Positions 26,317 to 34,542 of a stretch of 64,000 nt of DNA are shown in pieces (positions within the stretch are counted from its first letter, which is position 1; every line of letters begins with the position of its first letter). The stretch lies in the NCBI RefSeq assembly GCF_965139335.1, contig NZ_CBCSEL010000001.1, one strand, 5' to 3'. The position numbers and the translations under genes are program-made. This DNA comes from Catellicoccus marimammalium. Its GTDB lineage: Bacteria; Bacillota; Bacilli; Lactobacillales; Catellicoccaceae. A model generated the notes under the pieces. That model ran no database searches. It had not been told where the DNA came from and was given only the letters and a program-made list of their open reading frames with translations.

Positions 26317-27045
26317 TTAAGAGCGGTTCATCCATCCGCCATCTACAGGAATAATATCTCCATAAATATAACGAGCATCATCACTCGCTAAAAACAAAGT
26401 CACTTGAGCAATTTCTTCTGGTTCTGCGTAACGACCACAAGGGGTCTCTTTAGCGATTTCTTTAGCAATCTCTCCACCATTTAAAAAATCTTTTTGATTC
26501 ATTGGAGTACGAATTGCTCCAGGAGCAATCGCATTAGCTCGAATTCCCTTTCTTGCATAATCATAGGTTAATTGCTTAGTATATCCATAAATGGCATGCT
26601 TTGAGGCGGTATAAGCAGCACCACCACCGCCAGGAATTAAACTAGCAATCGAGGCCATATTAATAATGCACCCTTTCCCTTGTGCTAGCATTTTAGGCAA
26701 ACAGGCATTACACAAAAGAAAAGTTCCTCGCACATTTACCGCAAAGATGCGATCAAAAAGTTCAACAGAAGTATCTAGACTAGGAGCAAAATCATCTAAA
26801 ATTCCAGCTGTATTACATAAGATATCTACTCGTTCTATCTTTTGTAATACTTTTTCTACTTCTTTTTCTTTTGTAATATCACAAAGAGAAAAAAAGAAAT
26901 TTGGATGCTCTAACGGACAAGGTTGACAATCTAGCCCATAAACCATCGCTCCTTTATCTAAAAAAGCTTCTGCTTGCGCTTTTCCAATTCCAGAAGAACA
27001 ACCCGTGATCACTACTGATTGATTATAAAATGATGGATTAGTCAT
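26317..27045 (-). CDS. SDR family NAD(P)-dependent oxidoreductase
   Basis: The 242-aa Rossmann enzyme has the cofactor motif TGCSSGIG (about 14-21), NTAGI, catalytic Ser in NMASIAS and the YTASK active-site Tyr-Lys, with PGAIRTPM after it. The Asp at the end of beta-2 (GLDCQ) favours NAD(H). Substrate is unknown; the 3-oxoacyl-reductase type ending DDARYIYGDIIPVDGGW is common to many. It overlaps the DUF2829 gene by 8 bp. Confidence 0.88.
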   Translation of the reverse strand: MTNPSFYNQSVVITGCSSGIGKAQAEAFLDKGAMVYGLDCQPCPLEHPNFFFSLCDITKEKEVEKVLQKIERVDILCNTAGILDDFAPSLDTSVELFDRIFAVNVRGTFLLCNACLPKMLAQGKGCIINMASIASLIPGGGGAAYTASKHAIYGYTKQLTYDYARKGIRANAIAPGAIRTPMNQKDFLNGGEIAKEIAKETPCGRYAEPEEIAQVTLFLASDDARYIYGDIIPVDGGWMNRS

Positions 27046-27262
27046 GAACTTCCGCCCAATCTGTAGCTAATACATCACAACTTGTGGGTTCCCAAACGCT
27101 AAAGGCTTCGTCTTCTGTTTTGATTACAAAATAGGGATTCATTGTTTCCCCGTGATAAGTAGTTGCTGGAACTAACTCCACCCATAATTCTGTACCTTCC
27201 CAATTTGTACGAACCATTTTTTTGCCTGCTTTTAATCCAGGTAACATTTCTTCAAAAGTCAT
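27038..27262 (-). CDS. DUF2829 family protein (Tad2-like fold)
   Basis: The 74-aa protein has the DUF2829 layout: MTFEEMLPGLKAGKKMVRTN with the W-x-G turn, LWVELVP, PYFVIKTEDEAFSVWEP and a terminal D-x-LA-x-DW motif. DUF2829 is the family of Tad2, a phage protein that sequesters cyclic ADP-ribose signals of Thoeris defence. Here the gene sits in a chromosomal operon with an SDR, so the role may be different. TATAAT (27294-27299, minus strand) and AAAGGAGGG precede it. Confidence 0.85.
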   Translation of the reverse strand: MTFEEMLPGLKAGKKMVRTNWEGTELWVELVPATTYHGETMNPYFVIKTEDEAFSVWEPTSCDVLATDWAEVHD

Positions 27263-27306
27263 TTTATTCCCTCCTTTCTTTTCTGTCTTCTCTATTATAA
27301 CACAAA

Positions 27307-27332
27307 AAGAGATGAGCTAACGCTCATCTCTT
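27307..27332 (-). terminator. Terminator after the GH25-like gene
   Basis: 11-bp stem AAGAGATGAGC/GCTCATCTCTT with loop TAAC on plus; T-run follows on the minus strand. Confidence 0.85.
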
Positions 27333-27352
27333 CCTTATTCTCATCTCTATTT

Positions 27353-28426
27353 CTATTTATCTAATACTGTGAATACTTCTTTGCTTGCTGTAACGTATAA
27401 TGGATGACCATCTTTCTTTTCATTAATTTCAAAGCGTGGTTCTCCAGAATGAGCATGAGCTAATCCAACAATTTTCAATTGTTTTCCAGCATGATATTCA
27501 TCCATGCGATTTTGATCATCAAATTCTGCTGCAGAATAAACCGTTACAGGAACTTTTGCTTCAATTTCTTTACCTACTAGGCATTCGCATTGATAGTAAG
27601 TAGAAGCTAACAAGTTACGGTCAGCTAAAACCCACGTTCCTTCTTTTGTTTCTAAAGCAGCACGGTGTCCTTCACAACTATGGATACCTTTCAATTGTAA
27701 TAATTGACCTGTTTCATAAGTTCCTTTTTCTTTTGTTAATTCCGCATCTTCATAGAAAGGAATTGTATCCAATACCTTCACTTCATAAGGTGCTTTTTTA
27801 TAAAATGCATCGCAAACACGGGCATTAACTAAAGAATGAATGTTAAATCCATTTTCACAATGACCTTCTGTTACATGTACAGGTAAAGCAGATACATGAC
27901 TATCCTCTGTAAATTCATGCATTCCTGGATTGTGGAACAAATGATTTTCAATATGATGTGCTTCTTCATTAGGTTCAATTGCATCTACAACATCAAACAT
28001 ATTTAAGTCTAACATTGCTTTTTTCATTACGTTTTTCTTAATACGTAAACCGACACGTTCTACTCCGTTTTCACGTAAAACACGTACAAAATGATTTACA
28101 CCATTACGCATGGTAGGCATTGTTTCTGCTTCGACTTCTACGAAGAACCATTGTTGATTTTCTACACCTAATCCTTCAGCACGTTTGTAATAACGAACTG
28201 CTTCATCGCGTGCATCATGTTCTTCTGTAGAGTTGAAAGTTGCACTTATCCCAAAAGGTAATCCTACACTTTTCAAACCTTGAATGATTTCTTTTTCAGC
28301 ATGAGTTTCATGATCTAATCCATCTTGGATAGGAACAATTACATAAGAAACTTCTTCTGCTAGTTTGTGATAATCAATAGATGCGACTCCACTTTTTGGT
28401 AAAACAATAAATTCTTTCTTTTCCAT
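27353..28426 (-). CDS. GH25-like TIM-barrel protein with C-terminal SH3-like repeats, cytoplasmic
   Basis: This 357-aa protein has an N-terminal region (about 10-205) that reads like a glycoside hydrolase 25 muramidase barrel: GVASIDYHKLAEEVSYVIV, GLPFGISATFNSTEEHDARD, WFFVEVEAETM and VERVGLRI. The catalytic DxE is replaced by VEVE and no signal peptide or membrane segment exists. The C-terminal part (about 215-357) has two repeats resembling GW/SH3-like cell-wall modules (EVKVLDTIPFYEDAELTKEK ... TWVLADRNLL). The function is uncertain and activity as a lysozyme doubtful. Confidence 0.6.
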   Translation of the reverse strand: MEKKEFIVLPKSGVASIDYHKLAEEVSYVIVPIQDGLDHETHAEKEIIQGLKSVGLPFGISATFNSTEEHDARDEAVRYYKRAEGLGVENQQWFFVEVEAETMPTMRNGVNHFVRVLRENGVERVGLRIKKNVMKKAMLDLNMFDVVDAIEPNEEAHHIENHLFHNPGMHEFTEDSHVSALPVHVTEGHCENGFNIHSLVNARVCDAFYKKAPYEVKVLDTIPFYEDAELTKEKGTYETGQLLQLKGIHSCEGHRAALETKEGTWVLADRNLLASTYYQCECLVGKEIEAKVPVTVYSAAEFDDQNRMDEYHAGKQLKIVGLAHAHSGEPRFEINEKKDGHPLYVTASKEVFTVLDK

Positions 28427-28468
28427 TTTTATAATCCTTCTTCCTTTAAAAACACTACCAACGAAACA

Positions 28469-28909
28469 CTACATTGTCTTTACAACAATAACATCACATC
28501 TTGCATCCGCAACAATTGCTTTTGCAGTACTACCGATAAAGATTTTATCCATTAAAGAAGTCTTTGTAGTCTTCCCAATCACAATTACATCAATCCCTAG
28601 TTCATCAGGAATTTCTCTTGCTAACATTTTGTGTGGATTTCCTACTTGGACTTCAGCGACAAAACTCTTCACTAGTAATTTTAAATCTGGGTGACGAGCA
28701 ATAATCTCAGCCAAGTCTTTCTCTGCTTTTTCATAATCCGATTCGATGATTGCATCTTCGTTAATTGCTCCTAAGGTTCCAGGATAATCAACGATTGTCT
28801 CTACATAAACATTAGAATCTTCATGGATAATTTCTTTTGCTGCTTCCATAACAGCATCAGACATTTCAGATCCATCAATGGCAATCAATATATTTTTATA
28901 TTTACTCAT
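28469..28909 (-). CDS. Universal stress protein (UspA family)
   Basis: The 146-aa alpha/beta protein begins MSKYKNILIAIDGSEMSDAV and contains VIVIGKTTKTSLMDKIFIGS before the final TAKAIV/CDVIVVK strand. The nucleotide loop is close to the G-x2-G-x9-G-S pattern but has K and T in place of the first glycines, so ATP binding is uncertain. ATG 28909 is chosen because GGGGGAG lies 6-7 nt before it; ATG 28915 touches that site. TATAAT at 28933-28938 (minus) is a likely -10. Confidence 0.92.
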   Translation of the reverse strand: MSKYKNILIAIDGSEMSDAVMEAAKEIIHEDSNVYVETIVDYPGTLGAINEDAIIESDYEKAEKDLAEIIARHPDLKLLVKSFVAEVQVGNPHKMLAREIPDELGIDVIVIGKTTKTSLMDKIFIGSTAKAIVADARCDVIVVKTM

Positions 28910-28983
28910 TGTCATCTCCCCCTTACAACTTCATTATAGCGAGTTTGTTAGTAAAAAGAAAAAATAATGACTTTTTAAGTGAA

Positions 28984-29011
28984 AAAGACACATCTTTACA
29001 GATGTGTCTTT
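28984..29011 (-). terminator. Terminator after degV
   Basis: 12-bp stem AAAGACACATCT/AGATGTGTCTTT followed by T's on the minus strand. Confidence 0.88.
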
Positions 29012-29015
29012 CTTT

Positions 29016-29867
29016 CTATGCTTTACGCATAATCCCAAAACCTAATGTTTTTTCACCAGTATGCGTACCAATAACATTTCCTAAATCTACAATACGAACA
29101 GGGTATCCTGTTTTTTCTTCTAAAATTTTAGCATAATCTGCTGCTCGATCTTCAATATTTGTATGAGCAATCCCAATCTCAGGTACCCAACCTTTCATCT
29201 TGTATAATTCTAATTCTTCCAATACTAAATCAATAGCTTCTTTATATGCTTTTTTCGCTGTACGTACTTTTTTGAAAAGAACGATTTTGCCCTCTTCATC
29301 AAATTTCAAAATCGGTTTGATTTGTAATAAACTTCCGATTAAAGCAGTACCATTGCTCAAGCGTCCAGTACGAACTAAATGTTGTAAATCATCTACTACT
29401 AAGTAAATACATTGAGCAATACGCATTTTTTCTAACCAATCTAAAATACTTGCTGCATCTTCTCCTGTTTTTGCTTTTTCTACAGCAGAATCCACCATTG
29501 CTCCCATTGGTAGACTCGTAGATAAGGAGTCAAAAATGTGTACTGGAATTGGACTTAAATCATCGATATTTGCTTTTAATGTATTGCAAAATCCAGAAAT
29601 CCCAGATGAAATATGAATACTAATTACTTCATCATATCCTTCTTGCGCTAATGATTCATAAATATTTGCCATTTCCCCAATACTTGGCTGAGCGGTACTT
29701 GGAAAATTCTTTGTATGCTTTAATTTTTCATAATATTCCGCAGGTGCCAAATCATTTTGCTCTACTCCGTCAATAATTAATGGGACTGTTACTACACGTA
29801 AACAATCACTATTTTTTGTTTCTTCTTTTAGAACAGCTGTACTATCTGTTACAATTGCAATTTTCAA
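29016..29867 (-). CDS. DegV family fatty-acid-binding protein
   Basis: The 283-aa protein begins MKIAIVTDSTAVLKEE, with the DegV motifs STAQPSIGEM, SIHISSGISGFCN (fatty-acid-binding Ser region), VDDLQHLVRTGRLSN and GTHTGEKTLGFG at the end. Family members (FakB type) present fatty acids to the kinase FakA for phospholipid synthesis. It overlaps the shikimate kinase gene by 4 bp, so the two are translated together although their pathways differ. Confidence 0.92.
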   Translation of the reverse strand: MKIAIVTDSTAVLKEETKNSDCLRVVTVPLIIDGVEQNDLAPAEYYEKLKHTKNFPSTAQPSIGEMANIYESLAQEGYDEVISIHISSGISGFCNTLKANIDDLSPIPVHIFDSLSTSLPMGAMVDSAVEKAKTGEDAASILDWLEKMRIAQCIYLVVDDLQHLVRTGRLSNGTALIGSLLQIKPILKFDEEGKIVLFKKVRTAKKAYKEAIDLVLEELELYKMKGWVPEIGIAHTNIEDRAADYAKILEEKTGYPVRIVDLGNVIGTHTGEKTLGFGIMRKA

Positions 29868-30391
29868 AGTATTCCCTCACATTTCTTAAGCCAAATCATG
29901 CATTCTTGTACTTGCTCTGCTATTGTTTTTTTCTTTTGTCTTAAAGTATACGTAGCTACCTCCTCATATAAAGGTAAACGTGCTTGATACTTTTTTTGTA
30001 ATTCATCTTTTGTACTTTGTAAAAATAAAGGACGCTTTCCATCATCATAACGTTTCAAACGATGATAAATTAAAGAAAAAGAATTTCGTAAATAAATTAC
30101 CGTTTGTTTTTTTAAAAATAAACGATTTTCCTCTCTTTCAATAATTCCACCACCTGTAATGATGATTGTATCCTCTGTTTTTTCTTCTGTTTGATGTAAT
30201 AATTCGGTTTCTTTCTCTCGAAAAGCTGGAAATCCATATTTTTCTACATAATCATTGATACTCATTTTTTCTTGCTCTTCGAAAACTTGATCTAGGTCAT
30301 ACACTGCCCAACGTAATTTTTTCGCTAAGCGAGAGCCAATGCTAGTCTTCCCTACTCCCATAAAACCGACTAAGTAAATTTTCTTTGCCAT
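29864..30391 (-). CDS. aroK: Shikimate kinase
   Basis: The 175-aa P-loop kinase has GFMGVGKTSIGSRLAKKL (Walker A), DLDQVFEEQEK, the FR.KE motif FREKET, GGGIIE and the lid RPLF. It phosphorylates shikimate in aromatic amino acid synthesis. An extended -10 (TGaTATAAT on minus, 30411-30418) lies upstream. It is isolated from other aro genes here. Confidence 0.9.
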   Translation of the reverse strand: MAKKIYLVGFMGVGKTSIGSRLAKKLRWAVYDLDQVFEEQEKMSINDYVEKYGFPAFREKETELLHQTEEKTEDTIIITGGGIIEREENRLFLKKQTVIYLRNSFSLIYHRLKRYDDGKRPLFLQSTKDELQKKYQARLPLYEEVATYTLRQKKKTIAEQVQECMIWLKKCEGIL

Positions 30392-30569
30392 TATTCATCT
30401 CAACTCTTCTATTATATCATAACTTATAAAAGAACAGAGTGTTCTTCTAGATGATTTCTAAAAAAAAGAAATATCTCTTTTATTTTAAACCTTCGTTCTT
30501 GCAAATTCTAGCAAATATAGAATAATCGTGTAAATTAATAACAAAATAATTAAAAATGTGGTATATTAT

Positions 30570-30593
30570 GTTAGACATCATGATTTGTCTAAC
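30570..30593. promoter_or_regulatory. Inverted repeat in leader of DUF2187-like gene
   Basis: GTTAGAC (30570-30576) and GTCTAAC (30587-30593) form a perfect 7-bp inverted repeat with a 10-bp gap, just after TATATT (30562-30567) and before the GGAGGG ribosome site. It is an operator or RNA hairpin. Confidence 0.55.
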
Positions 30594-30609
30594 ATTGGAG
30601 GGTAACTGT

Positions 30610-30813
30610 ATGAAAAGTAGTAGTATTAAAGTTGACAATGTATATCAATGTACATCTCCACTACTAAAAAACAATTTTTCAGCCAAAGTAATTAATAAAC
30701 TCGATCATTCTTGTATCGTTGAAATGACTGATGTAGCTAAAGAAGATGAAAATGTGGCCAAAGAATTACAATACAAAACGGTCGTCAATTTCCAAAATTT
30801 TAAAGAAAAATAG
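30610..30813 (+). CDS. DUF2187-like small protein
   Basis: The 67-aa protein (start MKSSSIKVDNVYQC, GGAGGG upstream) has KVINKLDHSCIVEMTDV followed by KTVVNFQNF, which matches the ..V.NSVIVDIT...TVVNHKNY layout of DUF2187/YkvS proteins. The function of the family is unknown. An upstream extension of 18 codons to 30556 is unlikely. Its TAG stop lies in a terminator palindrome shared with coaC. Confidence 0.7.
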   Translation: MKSSSIKVDNVYQCTSPLLKNNFSAKVINKLDHSCIVEMTDVAKEDENVAKELQYKTVVNFQNFKEK

Positions 30814-30839
30814 GAGAAGGAATTCCTTCTCCTATTTTT
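30806..30839. terminator. Perfect palindromic bidirectional terminator
   Basis: A 34-bp exact palindrome (17-bp half-sites ending AAGGAA|TTCCTT). The TAG stops of the DUF2187-like gene and coaC lie symmetrically inside it. Confidence 0.9.
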
Positions 30840-31371
30840 TGTTATTTTGTTTAACCGCATCAATAATCGTAGAGATTTCTGCCAAAGCTCCTTTTCCTGT
30901 AACTCCACAAGCCAATTCCCCAGAACGAGGTTCAATTTCTTGATATCCGTCCTCTTTTAATTGTTGGAGATTTCTTTGCACAGCTGGATTTTGATACATT
31001 ACAGTATTCATTGCAGGAGCAATATATTTGGCCGTGCGTTGAGGAACTGCTAATGCCATCGTCGATAGTAGATCATCAGCAATGCCATTGGCTAGTTTTC
31101 CAATAATATTTGCACTTGCTGGTGCAATGACAAAAACATCACAGGTTTGAGCAAAAGTAATGTGTTGAATTTCAGAGGGATTTTCTTCTTCCATCATAGA
31201 AATCCCTACTTCTTGTTTTGAAAGAACCTTAAGAGTTAAAGGAGAAACTAATTCTGTCGCATGTTGAGTCATAATGACCTTTACTTCATGCCCTTCCTTA
31301 GTCCATTGTCTTACTAAATCACAAACTTTATAAGCAGAAATACTTGCCGATATTCCTAATAAAATTTTCAT
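30832..31371 (-). CDS. coaC: Phosphopantothenoylcysteine decarboxylase
   Basis: The 179-aa flavoprotein has GISASISAYK, catalytic His in IQHITFAQ, the PASANIIGKLANGIADDLL FMN-binding stretch, PAMNTVMY and the substrate clamp ACGVTGKGAL. It makes 4'-phosphopantetheine in CoA synthesis. As in streptococci and enterococci, coaB and coaC are separate genes rather than a fused coaBC. It overlaps coaB by 4 bp. Confidence 0.94.
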   Translation of the reverse strand: MKILLGISASISAYKVCDLVRQWTKEGHEVKVIMTQHATELVSPLTLKVLSKQEVGISMMEEENPSEIQHITFAQTCDVFVIAPASANIIGKLANGIADDLLSTMALAVPQRTAKYIAPAMNTVMYQNPAVQRNLQQLKEDGYQEIEPRSGELACGVTGKGALAEISTIIDAVKQNNKK

Positions 31372-32057
31372 TTTATTTCCCCTCTTTGTTTAGCAATTGT
31401 AGAAAATAGTTGTTCTACCAATTCTTGTTTTGTTTGTGCAGTCGCTAAAATTTTTCCTTCATGAACAATATCTGCTTGATGTTTTGTTTCAGAAATTTCC
31501 GATAAATTATTAATTACAACTAAATCACTTTTCGCTGCTACTTCCTGTGCTTTTGCTTTTTGGATTAGTTCATCCTTTGTTGCATCGACTAAAAGTTTAA
31601 AACCAACTAAGAATACATCTTTTTGCCATTGTTTAATTTCTTGAATGACTTTGGGTGCTTTTTCTAATTTCAACCAAAGCACTTCCTCATCTGAAGAAAT
31701 TTTACTTCCTTGCAATAATTGTTGATCTTGATTATAAGCTCCTGCTACAAAATAATCACTCACTGCCATCGTATGGATGACAATCTCAATGGTATTTTGT
31801 TCTAAAATTTTTTTCAACGTGGTTTGTAAGTCTAATACACCTTGAATACGATGGACTTGCACACAAGAAGGTAAAGATTCTAGTAAAGCAGAATCTACAG
31901 TAGTACTTACTACAACAATGACTTGATAGCCTAATTGTACTGCTTTTTTAGCACAAAGAATTCCTAGTTTTCCTGTTGCTTGATTTCGAATCTCTCTTAC
32001 AGAATCAATCGGTTCACTTGTTCCTCCTAAAGTAATTAGAACGATTTCTTGTTTCAT
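31368..32057 (-). CDS. coaB: Phosphopantothenate-cysteine ligase (CoaB, stand-alone)
   Basis: The 229-aa protein has ITLGGTSEPIDSVREIRNQA (nucleotide and substrate loop, with T/N at the usual positions), HTMAVSDYFVA and FLVGFKLLVDATKDEL. It ligates cysteine to 4'-phosphopantothenate. Its ATG overlaps the parC stop by one base (TAATG), so it may be expressed with the parEC transcript. Confidence 0.92.
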   Translation of the reverse strand: MKQEIVLITLGGTSEPIDSVREIRNQATGKLGILCAKKAVQLGYQVIVVVSTTVDSALLESLPSCVQVHRIQGVLDLQTTLKKILEQNTIEIVIHTMAVSDYFVAGAYNQDQQLLQGSKISSDEEVLWLKLEKAPKVIQEIKQWQKDVFLVGFKLLVDATKDELIQKAKAQEVAAKSDLVVINNLSEISETKHQADIVHEGKILATAQTKQELVEQLFSTIAKQRGEIK

Positions 32058-34522
32058 TAAATAATCTCCTCCGCTTCATTTTGCGGTAAAACTTGAGCAG
32101 AAATAATTTCTCCTTCTACTTTTTCATCAATCATCATCGTTCCATTGCTTTCTCGTTGATGATTACGAATATTTTCAACTTCTACTTTAGCAATATAACC
32201 ATTTTTTGTTTCATAAGTAACCACTTCATTTTCTTGAATCGGTGCAGCATACACTAAGAAATGAGGTTGGCTCTTAATTTTTTTCAAAACTAAAATTCCT
32301 CGTTGTGCTCTTTTCTGAATCGGAATTTCTAATAATGGCATTTGTTTCATCGCGCCACGTTGCGTTACCGTTACTAGAGATGTAGATAAAATGCCTTCAT
32401 CTTCCATTACAAAAGCAGATACTAAATCATCTCCATCTTTTAAATTTATTGCTTTAATGCCACTAGCTTTTGTTTTTGTTAAAGCAATTTCTGTGGTAGG
32501 ATACGCTAAACTATATCCTAGATGAGTAAACAGATATAAAGTAAAGTTTTTTTGTTGTGAAAGACTAGTTACCCAAAGGAAAGATTCATTCTCTTCTTTC
32601 CATTTATAGCAAATTTGCGCTTTTGTTCGATAGGTACGCCAAGGACGTAATTCTTCCCAACTCATTTGTTTAACTAGTCCTTGACGGGTAACAAATAATA
32701 ATCGTTCTTCAATTGGCAAACTAGTAAAATGGAAGACATATTGAATTTCTTCCTCTTCTTCTAAATTACTAATACTTTCTGTAATATGATCTCCAACTTC
32801 TTTCCATTTGGTATCAATCACTTCATAAACAGGACGATAAATCATTTTCCCTTTATTTGTTAACAGATATAAGAAGTCTCTTGTATTCACTTCTTCCATA
32901 AAAATAAAGTCATCTTCTTCTCGTTTTCCGCAAGCAGTTACTCCACCAGAGGATTGGACACTACGTAAACTACTACGTTTCAAATAACCGTTTTTCGTAA
33001 TTGCAACCATGGTATTTTCAGAAGGAATTAATTGTTCCTCTGTAATGGTTAACTCTGCAATTTCTGCTTCAATTTTTGTTTTACGCTCAGAAGCATACTC
33101 TTTAATGATTTGTTTCCATTCTTTAACAAGTACTTTTTCTAATTCTTTCTCATCTTGCATAATTTTTTCTAGTTGTTGCAATTCTTTGGTTAATTGCTTT
33201 TGCTCTTTTTCCAACGTAGTTACATCTGTATTCGTTAAACGATATAATGGCATCACAATAATTGCTTCAGCTTGTACTTTAGTAAATGAAAAATCAGTCA
33301 CTAAGTGCTCTTGAGCTTCTTTACGATTTTTACTACCACGAATCATCGCAATAATTTCATCTAAAATACTTAAAGCTCGAATTAACCCTTCAACGATATG
33401 TAGACGATGTGCTTTCTTTTCATGGTCAAAAGCAGTGCGTTTATAGATTACTTCTTTACGATGCTCAATATAAGCAGATAAAATTCGTTTTAATCCTACT
33501 TGAACGGGACGTTGGTGATCAATAGCTACCATATTAAAGTGATAATTGATCTGTAAATCCGTATTTTTAAATAAATAGTTTAAAATATTCTCTGCTTCTG
33601 CATCTTTTTTTAGTTCTACAACGATTCTTAATCCAGTACGATCGGTTTCATCGCGAACTTCCACAATGCCATCAATTTTCTTTTGTAAACGAATTTCATC
33701 TATTTTTTTAACTAAGTTTGCTTTATTTACCTCATAAGGGATTTCAGTGACTACAATTTGTGTCCGATTGCCTTTCCCTTTTTCAATCTCTGTTTTGGCA
33801 CGTAAGATAACTTTTCCTTTTCCTGTTTCATAAGCTTTCTTTAATTGCTCTTTTCCCATTAAAATTCCACCCGTTGGGAAATCAGGTCCAGGAATATAAT
33901 TCATTAATTCATCTACTGTCGCGTCTGGATGTTTTAAAAGATAAATCAATCCTTCGATAACTTCTTTTAAATTGTGCGTTGGAATTTCTGTCGCATATCC
34001 TGCAGAAATTCCAGTAGAGCCATTAATTAATAAATTAGGAAATTTTGCTGGTAATACTGTAGGTTCTTTTGCTGTATCATCAAAGTTCCAAACCATATCT
34101 ACGGTTTCTTTATCAATTTCTGTTAATAACTCACTGCTCAACGCAGATAAACGAGCTTCTGTATAACGCATCGCCGCAGCAGGGTCTCCATCCATACTTC
34201 CGTTATTCCCGTGCATTTCAATTAATGGCTCACGTAATTTCCAATCTTGACTCATACGGACCATAGCTTCATAAATACTGCTATCTCCATGTGGATGATA
34301 ATTCCCCATAATATTTCCGACAGCTTTAGCAGACTTACGGAAACCTTTATCAAAAGTATTACCATCTAAAAACATCGCATATAAAATACGGCGCTGTACA
34401 GGTTTCAACCCATCGCGAATATCCGGTAACGCTCGCTCTTGAATAATATATTTTGAATAACGACCAAAACGATCGCCCATAACTTCTTCTAATGTTTTTT
34501 CTTTAATGCCACTATGATGCAT
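32057..34522 (-). CDS. parC: DNA topoisomerase IV subunit A
   Basis: The 821-aa type IIA subunit has the DNA-cleavage Tyr in [10 protein letters not shown] (about residue 120), the GDSSIYEAM quinolone region and C-terminal beta-pinwheel repeats (about 495-800). The Ser and Glu positions linked to fluoroquinolone resistance are wild type. It decatenates daughter chromosomes with ParE. It lies 20 bp after parE. The start [20 protein letters not shown] aligns with the normal N-terminus. Confidence 0.96.
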   Translation of the reverse strand: MHHSGIKEKTLEEVMGDRFGRYSKYIIQERALPDIRDGLKPVQRRILYAMFLDGNTFDKGFRKSAKAVGNIMGNYHPHGDSSIYEAMVRMSQDWKLREPLIEMHGNNGSMDGDPAAAMRYTEARLSALSSELLTEIDKETVDMVWNFDDTAKEPTVLPAKFPNLLINGSTGISAGYATEIPTHNLKEVIEGLIYLLKHPDATVDELMNYIPGPDFPTGGILMGKEQLKKAYETGKGKVILRAKTEIEKGKGNRTQIVVTEIPYEVNKANLVKKIDEIRLQKKIDGIVEVRDETDRTGLRIVVELKKDAEAENILNYLFKNTDLQINYHFNMVAIDHQRPVQVGLKRILSAYIEHRKEVIYKRTAFDHEKKAHRLHIVEGLIRALSILDEIIAMIRGSKNRKEAQEHLVTDFSFTKVQAEAIIVMPLYRLTNTDVTTLEKEQKQLTKELQQLEKIMQDEKELEKVLVKEWKQIIKEYASERKTKIEAEIAELTITEEQLIPSENTMVAITKNGYLKRSSLRSVQSSGGVTACGKREEDDFIFMEEVNTRDFLYLLTNKGKMIYRPVYEVIDTKWKEVGDHITESISNLEEEEEIQYVFHFTSLPIEERLLFVTRQGLVKQMSWEELRPWRTYRTKAQICYKWKEENESFLWVTSLSQQKNFTLYLFTHLGYSLAYPTTEIALTKTKASGIKAINLKDGDDLVSAFVMEDEGILSTSLVTVTQRGAMKQMPLLEIPIQKRAQRGILVLKKIKSQPHFLVYAAPIQENEVVTYETKNGYIAKVEVENIRNHQRESNGTMMIDEKVEGEIISAQVLPQNEAEEII

Positions 34523-34542
34523 TGATATTTCGCTCCTCTTAA

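Noticed and set aside
30705..30943. Opposing ORFs across the palindrome at 30806
   Set aside because: Both share a reading created by the palindrome itself and overlap real genes.
34240..34300. Fluoroquinolone-resistance change in ParC
   Set aside because: The key region reads GDSSIYEAM, the wild-type sequence.
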